Assembly (NCBI GenBank): GCA_014843695.1
Contig: CM026393.1
Span: forward strand, 7,102,440 to 7,166,439
Reading direction: 5' to 3'
From: Archivesica marissinica
Taxonomy: Eukaryota; Mollusca; Bivalvia; Venerida; Vesicomyidae
DNA: 64,000 nt
Shown here: one piece after another, positions 15,236-27,559 of the stretch
Position numbering within the stretch: the stretch's first letter is position 1
Layout: each line of letters starts with the position of its first letter
The notes under the pieces: model-generated
Told to the model about the DNA's origin: nothing
The model's input: only the letters and a program-made list of their open reading frames with translations
Database searches by the model: none
Program-made: the position numbers and the translations under genes

Positions 15236-16223
15236 CACAGGGATTCGACACGTTTGGGGGTACTAGTATATATATTTAAGTACAGGGATTCTACTCTGTT
15301 GGATGTCAGATTTCGCATCGATCAGTAAAATGGCCCTATCTGAAACAATTTTGTACAAATCTGTCCGAATATAACGCCTATCCCGAGTCTTTATATTGTT
15401 CTTCAAATAAAACACAACTTTAAGCTGCGTGCATGTATACTTTGCAAACAATTGCCACAGACATTGGCCATAGCAGGTCACATTTCCATACTAGGACACG
15501 GGTTCTGTCAGCAACAAAAAAAAATCTTCGACGGGAGAGTTTTAACTGTGAATAACATTATCAATACAATTTGTTTACACTAACGTGTAGGTTTATTCGG
15601 CAATAATGTACGTCAAAAAGAGATTTCGTAACATTTTCAATTTGTTTTGAAAATTTCTATAGCGGCGCAATTCGCGTTGAAACGAGCGTTGAAACGAGCG
15701 TTCTGATTGGATTATGATTATTCTTCCTATATAAAAAAACATCTTGTTACATTCTAATAATCCAATCAGAACGCTCGTTTCAACGCGAATTGCGCCGCTA
15801 TAGAAATTTTCAAAACAAATTGAAAATGCTACGAAATCTCTTTTTGACGTACATTATTGCCGAATAAACCTACACGTTAGTGTAAACACATTTTATTGAT
15901 AATGTTATTCACAGTTAAAACTCTCCCGTCGAAGATTTTTTTTGTTGCTGACAGAACCCGTGTCCTAGTATGGAAATGTGACCTGCTATGGCCAATGTAT
16001 GTGGCAATTGTTTGCAAAGTATACATGCATGCAGCTTAAAGTTGTGTTTTATTTGAAGAACAATATAAAGACTCGGGATAGGCGTTGTATTTGGACAGAT
16101 TTGTATAACATTGTTTCAGATAGGGCCATTTTACTGATCGATGCGAAATCTGACATCCCACAGAGTAGAATCCCTGTACTTAAATATATATACTAGTACC
16201 CCCAAACGTGCCGAATCCCTGTG
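15236..16223. mobile_element. Foldback element with arms of about 480 bp and 8-bp target duplication
   Basis: The ends CACAGGGATTCG...CGAATCCCTGTG are inverted, and homology continues through both arms to a loop of roughly 30-40 bp near 15720-15755. It is flanked by gtcgaggt at 15228-15235 and 16224-16231. An 8-bp duplication and CAGGG-type ends suggest a hAT-related non-autonomous element. No transposase ORF is present; small ORFs in the arms are mirror images of each other. Confidence 0.85.
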
Positions 16224-16367
16224 GTCGAGGTCACTCTGTGTGCCTGTCGAGGTCACTCTGTGTGCCTGTCGAGGTCACTCTGTGTGCATGTCGAGGTCAC
16301 TCTGTGTACCTGTCGAGGTCACTCTGTGTGCCTTTCGAGGTCACTCTGTGTGCCTGTCGAGGTCACT
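16224..16367. repeat. 22-bp tandem repeat, right part
   Basis: About 6.5 units in the same orientation as 15086-15235. From 16368 to 16969 there is no gene I can support. Confidence 0.95.
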
Positions 16368-16969
16368 CCAACATGCCTGCAGTTTGCTCAATAGAAACTA
16401 AAACAACTTTAATGTTGATATGTCGACACGTTCTTTCCCAGGGCGAGCATATCTTTCTCATTATATTCTATGAATATAGAGCAGCCCAGATCAGCCAGTT
16501 ACCAACCATAAATACGTGCCAGCCTCGTGACATCAAGGTCAATAAGTGCCTGTCTGGTGACTGCACGGTCACTGTCACTTGTAAAGGACTGAGTTATAAA
16601 TAGACACAAGCCTGGTAGCGTCACTACCAATGTCACATGTACAGAAATAAGATGCTCGTTTCCGGTTAATGGTTCCAATTTGTATAAACTAATAAAATAG
16701 GACGGAATATTACTTATCAATACGTAACAATACGTAACAATGTGTACATTAGTTTGCTTATCAACTTTTTAAAAATATTCCGTGCTGATTGGATTTATAA
16801 GTGGGCTGTACCAATAATGTTATAAAAAATGTCTGTCACTGACGATGAATGCAATATTGTGATCAGTAAACACGCATAGTTGAACGTTAAGCGATACTGT
16901 ATTACCCCCTCCCCCCACCTCAACAAGTATATTATAATTTTTTTAAAATGCAGCTGCTGATACAGACGG

Positions 16970-17250
16970 ATCGGTAGTCCAGTGGCAACACGCTGGACTG
17001 GTAATCCAGGGATCGCAGGTTCGATCCCCTGCCTGACACTAATAAAATTAACAGTCATTCTGATGGGACTTTAAACCGAGGTCTCGTGTCGGTGCTTTAC
17101 ACCGTGCACGTATAAGAACCAGGGGAGACTCTGGAATGGGTCTCTGTCTGTATCATTACACTATCCTCCAAAATCTAAAATGCCTAATCTCTTCAGGAGG
17201 CGTCGCTCATATGGGCAACCGGTAGCGACGATAAATAAACGTAAGCCACA
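16970..17250 (+). mobile_element. SINE family 3, full copy
   Basis: Head cggtagtccagtggcaacac, B box gcaggttcgatcccctgc, then aaaattaacagtcattctga, gggactttaaaccgaggtct, ctcttcaggaggcgtcgctc and accggtagcgacgataaata. Confidence 0.9.
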
Positions 17251-17559
17251 CACATACACACAGTAGTTGGTGTATGTTTTGGAGGAATGCATTATAATCG
17301 TCCTTGCGTTGGTAAAATATAATAACCTGGTTTTTTCTTTGTTATTAACGGAAATAATTTGAGGAAATATGCTCCTATATCGAATTCTCAATGTCACCGG
17401 AAATGAAGACACTTGCTAGTAAGTTCATGGCCAGGTTAGTTGAACTAGATCGGTAAACAGGAGAATTTGATCTGATCATTTATCATCAATATTGCGTAGA
17501 CAGTGCCGTTGGAATTCTGCTCATCGCATACGGCAGTATTTAGTAAGGGACAGTGATCC

Positions 17560-17630
17560 AGTGATTATCACAATGGGCTGCTCCTCCAGAGAGTCCGTCT
17601 CAAAATTATAATATTAACAGTATTTCGGAT
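17560..17630 (+). mobile_element. SINE family 3 remnant seeding a minisatellite
   Basis: Decayed tRNA-like head (gatccagtgattatcacaat) followed by atattaacagtatttcggat, the family 3 body start. The 50-bp array begins exactly where the body reads gggact(a/t)taaaccga. Confidence 0.6.
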
Positions 17631-18871
17631 GGGACTATAAACCGATGTATCATATATCCGTGCGAGATACCGGACATAGTGGGACTATAAACCGATGTAT
17701 TACATATCCGTGCTAGATACCGGACATAGTGGGACTATAAACCGATGTATTACATATCCGTGCTAGATACCGGACATAGTGGGACTATAAACCGATGTAT
17801 CGTATATCCGTGCTAGATACCGGACATAGTGGGACTATAAACCGATGTATCGTATATCCGTGCTAGATACCGGACATAGTGGGACTATAAACCGATGTAT
17901 CATATATCCGTGCTAGATACCGGACACATGGGACTATAAACCGATGTATCGTATATCCGTGCTAGATACCGGACACATGGGACTATAAACCGATGTATCG
18001 TATATCCGTGCGAGATACCGGACATAGTGGGACTATAAACCGATGTATTACATATCCGTGCTAGATACCGGACATAGTGGGACTATAAACCGATGTATCG
18101 TATATCCGTGCTAGATACCGGACATAGTGGGACTATAAACCGATGTATCGTATATCCGTGCTAGATACCGGACATAGTGGGACTATAAACCGATGTATCG
18201 TATATCCGTGCCAGATACCGGACACATGTGACTATAAACCGATGTATCATATATCCGTGCCAGATACCGGACACATGGGACTATAAACCGATGTATCATA
18301 TATCCGTGCCAGATACCGGACACATGGGACTATAAACCGATGTATTACATATCCGTGCTAGATACCGGACACATGGGACTATAAACCGATGTATTACATA
18401 TCCGTGCTAGATACCGGACATAGTGGGACTATAAACCGATGTATCATATATCCGTGCTAGATACCGGACATAGTGGGACTATAAACCGATGTATCGTATA
18501 TCCGTGCTAGATACCGGACACATGGGACTATAAACCGATGTATCGTATATCCGTGCTAGATACCGGACATAGTGGGACTATAAACCGATGTATCGTATAT
18601 CCGTGCTAGATACCGGACATAGTGGGACTATAAACCGATGTATCGTATATCCGTGCTAGATACCGGACATAGTGGGACTATAAACCGATGTATCTTATAT
18701 CCGTGCTAGATACCGGACATAGTGGGACTATAAACCGATGTATCGTATATCCGTGCTAGATACCGGACATAGTGGGACTATAAACCGATGTATCGTATAT
18801 CCGTGCTAGATACCGGACATAGTGGGACTATAAACCGATGTATCGTATATCCGTGCTAGATACCGGACATA
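17631..18871. repeat. 50-bp tandem repeat (48-bp variant)
   Basis: About 25 units beginning gggactataaaccgatgtat and ending gataccggaca, with alternative ends tagt or cat that create 50- and 48-bp forms. The first half matches SINE family 3. 18872-19702 has no recognisable feature. Confidence 0.95.
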
Positions 18872-19702
18872 TCTATGGTTGAACGCAAAACTGTCGTAAC
18901 TACAGTTTTAACTAAAAGTATGTTTTCCCAAAGTATTTCTGTATTTTACATAACATATCAAAAAATCATGGAAATTATTCTGAATGTTTTTTTAATTATT
19001 TCATAGTGCAATATAGTCGTATCTCAGACTGATTAGCAGTTGTCCTGCAAGACTGTAATAACTCTTACTACTGTCTTGCAGGCAAAATGTATGTCAGTTG
19101 TAATTAAATTGTACCGCAATACAGTAGTAACTCAATATAACTATATTGTTAACAATGGTATTTTAGAGAGCAACAGAACATGCCCAATTAATGTTGTGAT
19201 AGAAGGGAATATTGATGTTTTTAGGGAACTTGTGATTTGGGGATGTATTTGTCAAGAAATAAGGAATATTATGACATATTTACTGGGAATAATGCCACAT
19301 GGATGCCACATGGGAGGTCACAATACAATTGTAATTCAATAGAGGATCTCCCTGGGGCTTTGGATAATACATGGCTAATCAAGTTCGGGGAATATCGGAA
19401 CAGTATGTATTATTTTCAGAGATCTAGAGAACATTGACATAAGTTTAACTCTTGTGAAAATAATGGAACATTATGCCATATTTCCATATTTTTCTAGCCT
19501 CACAATGTTTTGAATTCTTTATGAAGCAATGTTAATATATAAACCTACATGTACATGTAATAGGTACAACAAATGCTCTAAGAATTACTGTCTCATATAC
19601 ATTGGCTGTTTGTCGGTGATAATGTTTTGGCTCACTATATTCAACCTATAAGCCCAGCTTGGGACAGTATTTACCAACCACTTAAAGTAACGTTATTATT
19701 TT

Positions 19703-19806
19703 AGTTTAAAATTGATTTATTTTACAACGATTGCGAAGTTCTAACAACTTATATTAATCACTCTCGTTGGCGCGGAAGAAATCGTATATGTGGCCATTCG
19801 TTAATA
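19703..19806 (-). mobile_element. SINE family 1 3'-end fragment
   Basis: Minus-strand tail: cgccaacgagagtgattaat, aagttgttagaac, cgcaatcgttgtaaaataaa. The head is missing. 19807-20108 is unremarkable. Confidence 0.75.
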
Positions 19807-20108
19807 TTTTGGTACCATAGAAATAATAGAAGCTCCACTAGGAGACCTCCATACGCCATTTTTCAGGAAACGAAGATATAAAAAAGTGCTCTTTTGCTTA
19901 GTTTTACAACTTTACCTGGGCAGGAACGCTTTTGTTGTTTAAGGTAGAGAACAAAGTTAACGTAAATACTTAGGGTTGCACATTTTATTATGTGTTTTCT
20001 TGCTCCACACACACATCTCATGTGCGATCTCATTAGAATCTTATTGACAGTGTGATTGTGATGAGATCCCTCGCCATGAGTTTGCTTCAAATAAAAGGTA
20101 TTATTTAA

Positions 20109-20316
20109 GAAATAATAAGTATCAACCGTGGTATATCGCAGAATAACCCGAGTTTGAAGTTCTTATGCGTAGAAATATATCACGAAGGCCGAACGTGGTA
20201 TATCGCAGAATAACCCGAGTTTGAAGTTATTATGCTTATTCGTGATATATTTCTACGCATAAGAACTTCAAACTCGGGTTATTCTGCGATATACCACGGT
20301 TGATACTTATTATTTC
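20109..20316. mobile_element. Perfect hairpin element, 78-bp arms
   Basis: Arms 20109-20186 and 20239-20316 are exact reverse complements. The 52-bp centre carries another partial copy of the arm (gtggtatatcgcagaataac), and a further fragment occurs near 20708. attctaacacgac (20319) and its inverse gtcgtgttagaat (about 20768) could be the ends of a larger host MITE. Confidence 0.8.
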
Positions 20317-20769
20317 GATTCTAACACGACTTACTTCTAATAATTTTAAAGGAGTATTTTCTTCAAACGCCGCTGCATTTGGCTTTCAAAATGTCCTCCC
20401 GAGTAAGGGGTGATGACGTTGTTTTTTATGGAAAATATCAATCTAGTGCATAAATGAACAAAAGTTGTAACTGATCAATAATTTTATTTATTTTGTCAAA
20501 TAAAACTGTACAGAATAGTAACTGAAACGTTACTTAACAGAAAAACAAGACGGACAAGAGATTATCTGATTCTAAAAATAGCTCACTTCAGCGAATTCCC
20601 ACGGTATTTTTTACAAACATCACGTGACTTTCATTCATAAAACTTTACACGCAATGTATAAATGGAATAGCCAAAACACGGTGCGCGCGCAGCATAGTTT
20701 AAGGTAGGTATATCGCAGAATAACCCGAGGTAGATTTTACTCTATAAGTATGTATGCTATTAGCTGGGT

Positions 20770-22327
20770 CGTGTTAGAATATAAATTAAACCGAGTAATG
20801 AACAGTGTTTGCTGCATATGGTGGTGTGTAATTTCTCTGTACTTAATGGTCTTTGTGTAATTACTTGTCTCACATCCATAATAAGTTTTGACCGGACACT
20901 CTTGTATAGATTCAGTTCATAACAGAGCAATGAGGTTCTTTTTGGGTGTAGGCAAATACACTCCAAATACTGCCATTGCAGGAGAAATGGGTTGGAAGCC
21001 GACTGTTGTATGGCAGTGGAAAAGCATATGTTTATTCTGGTCCAAAATATCGTCAATGGATACACATCGTATGAACAAACGCATAGCACTTTGGGTGGCT
21101 TCTAAGGCAAATGTTTCATGTAAAAATTGGTATTATTTAATTGTAAAAGTGTTTAATGAAAATAATTTAAGTATGTTTGCAAATATTACCGAGCCTAAGC
21201 CATCATCATTAGTATTCTCAATGGAAAGTAAACTAATGGCTAGGTTCAAATTAAACTGGTTTACATCTATTAATAGAGATGTTGGTATATCGGGTCGAGG
21301 TAGAAATAAATTACGGTTGTATAAGCTATTTAAAACAGAATTCAAAGTAGAAGACTACTGTATGATGTTTTTACCTCTTAGTCATAGAGCTGCTTTGAGT
21401 AAATTTCGTTGTGGTGTTGCACCAATAAGAATAGAGACGGACAGGTACGAGAATCTGAGTGTAGATCAAAGGAAATGTCCATTCTGTGACTCCGTTGAAA
21501 ATGAACTACATGTTATTTTGCAATGTTGTACGTATGCAGATATTAGGTTACCGCTTATTAGAAAAACAATGGGTATTTATGGTAATTTTATTAATCTTTC
21601 TGATTCAGAAAAGTTTGTTTTAATTTTCTCCAGCAAGGAACTGATAAGATTATGTGCCAAAACCTGTTTTGAAATTCTTCAAAAACGACGGTTTTTGACG
21701 TGTAAATAAAATCAGTATGTTATGCAGTTCATAGATTGTAATATATATATATATTTAGCATGTAAATAATGTATCTCAATTGTTTCTTAATACTATGAAT
21801 ACTTTTTTATTGCCAACTAAATAGTCTATGCTAATCAGTTCATCACTGATCTGATCAGAGGTGATAATTGTTTTTTTATACCATTTTTTAATTAATAAGC
21901 GCGTTAGTGCTCTTTTTCAATATCAGTGTTTTAATAAATATTTTAAGCACTTCTTAGATAAGATTAGCGTAGGCAATTTAGATTTAACACATTTATATCT
22001 AAGAGTAGGTCTTGTTTTGGACCGAGAATCTCACTGATAGCGGTTACCCATGGTGACGTTTTGCGGCTGTGGTGTAATGGTGGCAATGTGCCCATCACCA
22101 TTTTGACGATTGTCTTCAGTTTGTGAGAGTATCGGTCTGGATCAACCTATATAAACTCTAGTTTTAAGAAACTTATATGTTGAATCGTGTTCTATTGTGA
22201 ATTGTTACTGTTACTGTCTCTTATAATTCATTATTGAGTGGCAATGTACATCGATATGTTTTTATTATATTGAATGTTGTTTGTTGTACATTGATGAGAC
22301 GTAAATAAAGAATAAAATCTAAAATCT
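20770..22327 (+). mobile_element. 5'-truncated non-LTR retrotransposon (LINE)
   Basis: Consists of the C-terminal part of an ORF2-like protein followed by about 600 bp of 3' UTR ending in aataaagaataaaatct. The 5' end, including the endonuclease and the catalytic RT core, is absent. 22328-22781 holds no supported gene. Confidence 0.7.
20888..21709 (+). pseudogene. LINE ORF2 C-terminal fragment (about 273 codons)
   Basis: Open frame without a natural ATG near its start. HNRAMRFFLGVGKYTPNTA is the segment seen C-terminal to the RT domain in jockey/CR1-like elements. CPFCDSVENELHVILQC, with CPFC...H...C, is the typical terminal zinc-knuckle-like motif of LINE ORF2. There is no YADD box in the fragment, so it cannot encode an active reverse transcriptase. 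Confidence 0.75.
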
Positions 22328-22781
22328 CTATTATTAATTATATCTGACACGTTAATTGAAATATATATCATTAAGCTGGTTGTGCTTGCATTAAATACAT
22401 TAAGTAAATAGTGTTTTGATGTCACGAGCTACTGAGACGTTGATGTGACATAATTAGGTGTGTGGCGGTAGAACTTCCATGCTGGTAAATGCTTTTACCA
22501 TTTTTATTTGTAATTTCCATAGGTGAGAAAACAAATCTGCATCAACAGTGTTACAGATACGGAAGTCCCATTATTGTGCCAAGATATGTACAGATACCTC
22601 TGACCAGCTTCGTTCGTTGCATGAATCTTGTTATGGCTGGCACATCCTTATACGTTACATGTTTTCACTGTGGATTCATTTTATGTATATTTTACGTTAC
22701 TTATTACCTATTAACTTTTTCTGCAAGCCTCGTGTATGTACACCCCATATACATGTTTTCCGTCACTCAATAAATAATATG

Positions 22782-24089
22782 CAACACTCAAGAAAGTATG
22801 GCTCAACACTCGAGACAGTATGGCCCAACACTCGAGACAGTATGGCCAAACACTCAAGACAGTATGGCCCTACACTCGAGACAGTATGGCCCAACACTCA
22901 ATACAGTATGGCGCAACACTCAATACAGTATGGCCCAACACTCAACAGCATAGCCCAACACTCGAGACAGTATGGCCCAACACTCAAGACAGTATGGCCC
23001 AACACTCAATACAGTATGGCGCAACACTCAATACAGTATGGCCCAACACTCAACAGTATGGCCCAACACTCAACAGTATGGCCCAACACTCGAGACAGTA
23101 TGGCCCAACACTCGAGAGAGTATGGCCCAACACTCAATACAGTATGGCGCAACACTCAACAGTATGGCCCAACACTCAAGACAGTATGGCCCAACACTCG
23201 AGACAGTATGGCCCAACACTCAAGACAGTATGGCCCAACACTCAATACAGTATGGCGCAACACTCGAGACAGTATGGCCCAACACTCAACAGTATGGCCC
23301 AACACTCAACAGTATGGCCCAACACTCAATACAGTATGGCCCAACACACAAGACAGTATGACCCAACACTCAATACAGTATGGCCCAACACTCAGGACAG
23401 TATGGCCCAACACCCGAGACAGTATGGCCCAACACTCGATACAGTATGGCCCAACACACAAGACAGTATGGCCCAACACTCGAGACAGTATGGCCCAACA
23501 CTCAACAGTATGGCACAACACTCAATACAGTATGGCCCAACACTCAAGACAGAATGGCCCAACACTCAATACAGTATGGCGCAACACCCGAGACAGTATG
23601 GCCCAACACTCGAGACAGTATGGCCCAGCACTCAAGACAGTATGGCACAATACTCAATACAGTATGGCGCAACACTCAATACAGTATGGCCCAACACTCG
23701 AGACAGTATGGCCCAACACTCAATACAGTATGGCGCAACACTCAATACAGTATGGCCCAACACTCGAGACAGTATGGCGCAACACTCGAGACAGTATGGC
23801 CCAACACTCGAGACAGTATGGCCCACCACTCAATACAGTATGGCGCAACACTCAATACAGTATGGCCCAACACTCGAGACAGTATGGCGCAACACTCAAT
23901 ACAGTATGGCCCAACACTCGAGACAGTATGGCCCAACACTCAATACAGTATGGCCCAACACTCGAGACAGTATGGCCCAACACTAGAGACAGTATGGCCC
24001 AACACTCGAGACAGTATGGCGCAACACTCGAGACAGTATGGCCCAACACTAGATACAGTATGGCCCAACACTCGAGACAGTATGGCCCA
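22782..24089. repeat. 22-bp tandem repeat (20-bp variant)
   Basis: About 60 units of atggcccaacactcgagaca plus gt, with ctcaataca and shorter ctcaaca variants. The many open frames across it, on both strands, arise because the unit lacks stops and are not genes. Confidence 0.97.
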
Positions 24090-24311
24090 TATTTGCCATT
24101 TCATTAGCAGGTTTGTACCATTGACATTCTTCCAATGGGAAACAGTGTGCATTTGAATGGTGCTAGGAGTTTAATATATAACCATATGTCTTGGAATCAT
24201 GACACTTTAATATCTAAGAACGATCCATCATATTTTAAGCTAGATGATGCTGTATGAATTACCAAACATTTGTCAGAAATATTTTGGTTTTTTCTTGACA
24301 ATTGGGTAAGC

Positions 24312-25108
24312 CCAATCCATGCTACTCTACTATCATCGTGAAGAGTAATAACTACCATTCCTTGCTTGGTCCACAATCCATGCTATTCTAGTATCATTGT
24401 GAAGGGTAATGACTACCATTCCTTGCTTGGTCCACAATCCATGCTACTCTAGTATCATCGTGAAGAGTAATAACTACCATTCCTTGCTTGGTCCACAATC
24501 AATGCTATTCTAGTATCATTGTGAAGGGTAATGACTACCATTCCTTGTTTGGTCCACAATCCATGCTACTCTGGTATCATTGTGAAGGGTAATGAGTACC
24601 ATTCCTTGTTTGGTCCACAATCCATGCTACTCTAGTATCATTGTGAAGGGTAATGACTACCATTCCTTGTTTGGTCCACAATCCATGCTACTCTGGTATC
24701 ATTGTGAAGGGTAATGACTACCATTCCTTGCTTGGGCCACAATCCATGCTATTCTAGTATCATTGTGAAGGGTAATGACTACCATTCCTTGTTTGGTCCA
24801 CAATCCATGCTATTCTAGTATCATTGTGAAGGGTAATGACTACCATTCCTTGTTTGGTCCACAATCCATGCTACTCTAGTATCATTGTGAAGGGTAATGA
24901 CTACCATTCCTTGTTTGGTCCACAATCCATGCTATTCTAGTATCATTGTGAAGGGTAATGACTACCATTCCTTGTTTGGGCCACAATCCATGCTACTCTA
25001 GTATCATTGTGAAGGGTAATGACTACCATTCCTTGTTTGGGCCACAATCCATGCTACTCTAGTATCATTGTGAAGGGTAATGACTACCATTCCTTGTTTG
25101 GTCCACAC
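24312..25108. repeat. 61-bp tandem repeat
   Basis: About 13 units containing ccatgctactctagtatcat, gggtaatgactaccattcct and ttggtccacaat. The first units are the most diverged. Confidence 0.95.
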
Positions 25109-25439
25109 TTGTATGATGAGTGCAGGTGGTTTTGCTAAAATGGCCTGCCACATAGATACAAAAGTGCGAAGTATTTAAATAGCATCTGGCTTCATCCCTC
25201 AAGCAAGTTGGAGCTGTTCGTTTTCAAATAATATAATTATTATATAACCATATATTATATAGTGTCATATTAAGCAATGGTATAACATTAACTGGATCTA
25301 TATGTATTTAATGCTGTCTCTGGATGATCTGGTTTGGACTTATAATACTTAGTGATCGCAAATATAATTATAAACTGTTCCGTAATGGTTGTAAAACTAC
25401 ACATTAATTGCCTATTAAATACATAGTAAAACGTAAAAA

Positions 25440-25825
25440 CATACAGTCTGTACATTTATATTTCCAATCGTTCATTTCTTCTGATACCACATCCACTGTG
25501 AAGAGGTATTCAAATCAAACTGTAAAAGAGAAAAACTCTTCCAATTATAATATCTCCCATAGCCAATGCTCACCTGTGAATAACGTCACGTCATGCTTAC
25601 ACACTGTATTCCTCCGCCAAATAATACAGTATACCAAACTTCAGTTTGCAATGGCCTGAATTATTATACCACATCTTTTCTACACATCAACTAGTCTGAA
25701 GTCTTCCCATGTCACATAATTTCCCCAAAACACAAAAACTATACACTGCCTGTCATGAAAATGCATTTTTACCAAAATGAAAAATGAACTATATTCGTTA
25801 TTGGGACTATCTATATTTACGTATA
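25440..25825 (-). repeat. Dispersed repeat, copy 1
   Basis: Matches, inverted and with about 15-25% divergence by eye, the segment 54040-54344 (shared pieces: gataccacatccactgtgaa, aatacagtataccaaacttc, ctacacatcaacta, gttattgggacta). Family unknown. Confidence 0.7.
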
Positions 25826-26170
25826 TACAAGTTAATACATAAAATCACGATTATTGCTATCTGATGTAAGTACAGTAGAGTGAGTTCTCTTAAAGCATTC
25901 ATGATCTAGTTCCAGAACAACCTATTAGTGCTCCTGATAACAGTTCCATATATTTACATTATATTGATATAGAAACATCCACTGATGATTCAGTAATGAA
26001 TCTGGAACTGACGATAGTAATCATATTGAGGATATTGAAGAAGAATGTTTTGACTGTGATTGCGTTCATGTAGGCTTGTATGATACAGACTTAGATGGTG
26101 ATAAGGCAATAAGTATTCGCCATTGCAGATGGTGAAAATAGTTTGATGAGGACTTTAATTATTCTCATTG
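25826..26170 (+). other. Unique segment with possible decayed exon
   Basis: Around 26005-26130 one frame reads an acidic stretch (SNHIEDIEEECFDCDCVHVG) that ends in a stop just before the satellite; an upstream piece is in another frame. I do not recognise it and treat it as a possible coding relict only. Confidence 0.2.
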
Positions 26171-27400
26171 TATACTAGATGACATAGAAAACGCACACCT
26201 ATACTAGAGGACATAGAAAACGCACACCTATACTAGATGACATAGAAAACGCACACCTATACTAGAGGACATAGAAAACGCACACCTATACTAGATGACA
26301 TAGAAAACGCACACCTATACTAGATGACATAGAAAACGCACACCTATACTAGAGGACATAGAAAAAGCACACCTATACTAGAGGACATAGAAAACGCACA
26401 CCTATACTAGAGGACATAGAAAACGCACACCTATACTAGATGACATAGAAAACGCACACCTATACTAGATGACATAGAAAACGCGCACACCTATACTAGA
26501 GGACATAGAAAACGCACACCTATACTAGAGGACATATAAAACGCACACCTATACTAGAGGACATAGAAAACGCACACCTATACTAGATGACATAGAAAAC
26601 GCACACCTATACTAGATGACATAGAAAACGCACACCTATACTAGATGACATAGAAAACGCACACCTATACTAGATGACATAGAAAACGCACACCTATACT
26701 AGATGACATAGAAAACGCACAACCACTATACTAGAGGACATAGAAAACGCACACCTATACTAGAGGACATAGAAAACGCACATCTACCACTATACTAGAG
26801 GACATAGAAAACGCACACCTATACTAGAGGACATAGAAAACGCACACCTATACTAGAGGACATAGAAAACGCACACCTATACTAGATGACATAGAAAACG
26901 CACACCTATACTAGATGACATAGAAAACGCACACCTATACTAGATGACATAGAAAACGCACACCTATACTAGATGACATAGAAAACGCACACCTATACTA
27001 GATGACATAGAAAACTCACAACCACTATACTAGAGGACATAGAAAACGCACACCTATACTAGAGGACATAGAAAACGCACACCTATACTAGATGACATAG
27101 AAAACGCACACCTATACTAGATGACATAGAAAACGCACACCTATACTAGATGACATAGAAAACGCACACCTATACTAGATGACATAGAAAACGCACACCT
27201 ATACTAGATGACATAGAAAACGCACACACTATACTAGAGGACATAGAAAACGCACACCTATACTAGAGGACATAGAAAACGCACACCTATACTAGAGGAC
27301 ATAGAAACGCACACCTATACTAGAGGACATAGAAAACGCACACCTATACTAGAGGACATAGAAAACGCACACCTATACTAGAGACATAGAAAACGCACAC
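26171..27400 (+). repeat. 29-bp satellite, module 1 left arm
   Basis: About 42 units of ctatactagaggacatagaa plus aacgcacac, with a frequent gatgaca variant. The unit is the reverse complement of the 36-bp array that follows, minus a 7-bp piece (acattat). Confidence 0.95.
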
Positions 27401-27559
27401 TTCGGATAAGTGTGTTTTTACATGAAAAACAATAACTATATAATACATAGTTTTAAACATTTGGAATATTTTTAGTTGTTCAGTTTGTGTTTTGTAATAA
27501 AGATGTGATATATCTTTGATGGAATCCTTCGTATTTCGTTTTCATGTAATAATAATCAT
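27401..27559. other. Unique core between inverted satellites, copy 1
   Basis: Starts ttcggataagtgtgttttta, forming a short hairpin with the end of the 29-bp array (cgcacacTT/AAgtgtg), then aaaaacaataactatataa and tttgatggaatccttcgtat. Nearly identical to 34737-34893. Confidence 0.85.

Noticed and set aside
15263..16196. Paired 72-aa ORFs as a gene duplication
   Set aside because: They are mirror images in the arms of the foldback element, produced by the inverted repeat.
19040..19342. 100-aa ORF as a host gene exon
   Set aside because: No motif, no splice context that I can support, and cysteine/isoleucine-rich composition expected from AT-rich noncoding DNA.
22548..24156. 519-codon and overlapping frames rich in MAQHSRQYGPTL
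   Set aside because: A 22-bp period cycles through all three frames without a stop; this is pure minisatellite.
27401..27559. Helitron 3' end at the satellite core
   Set aside because: There is a short hairpin, but no CTRR terminus at the right distance and no TC 5' end that I can place.
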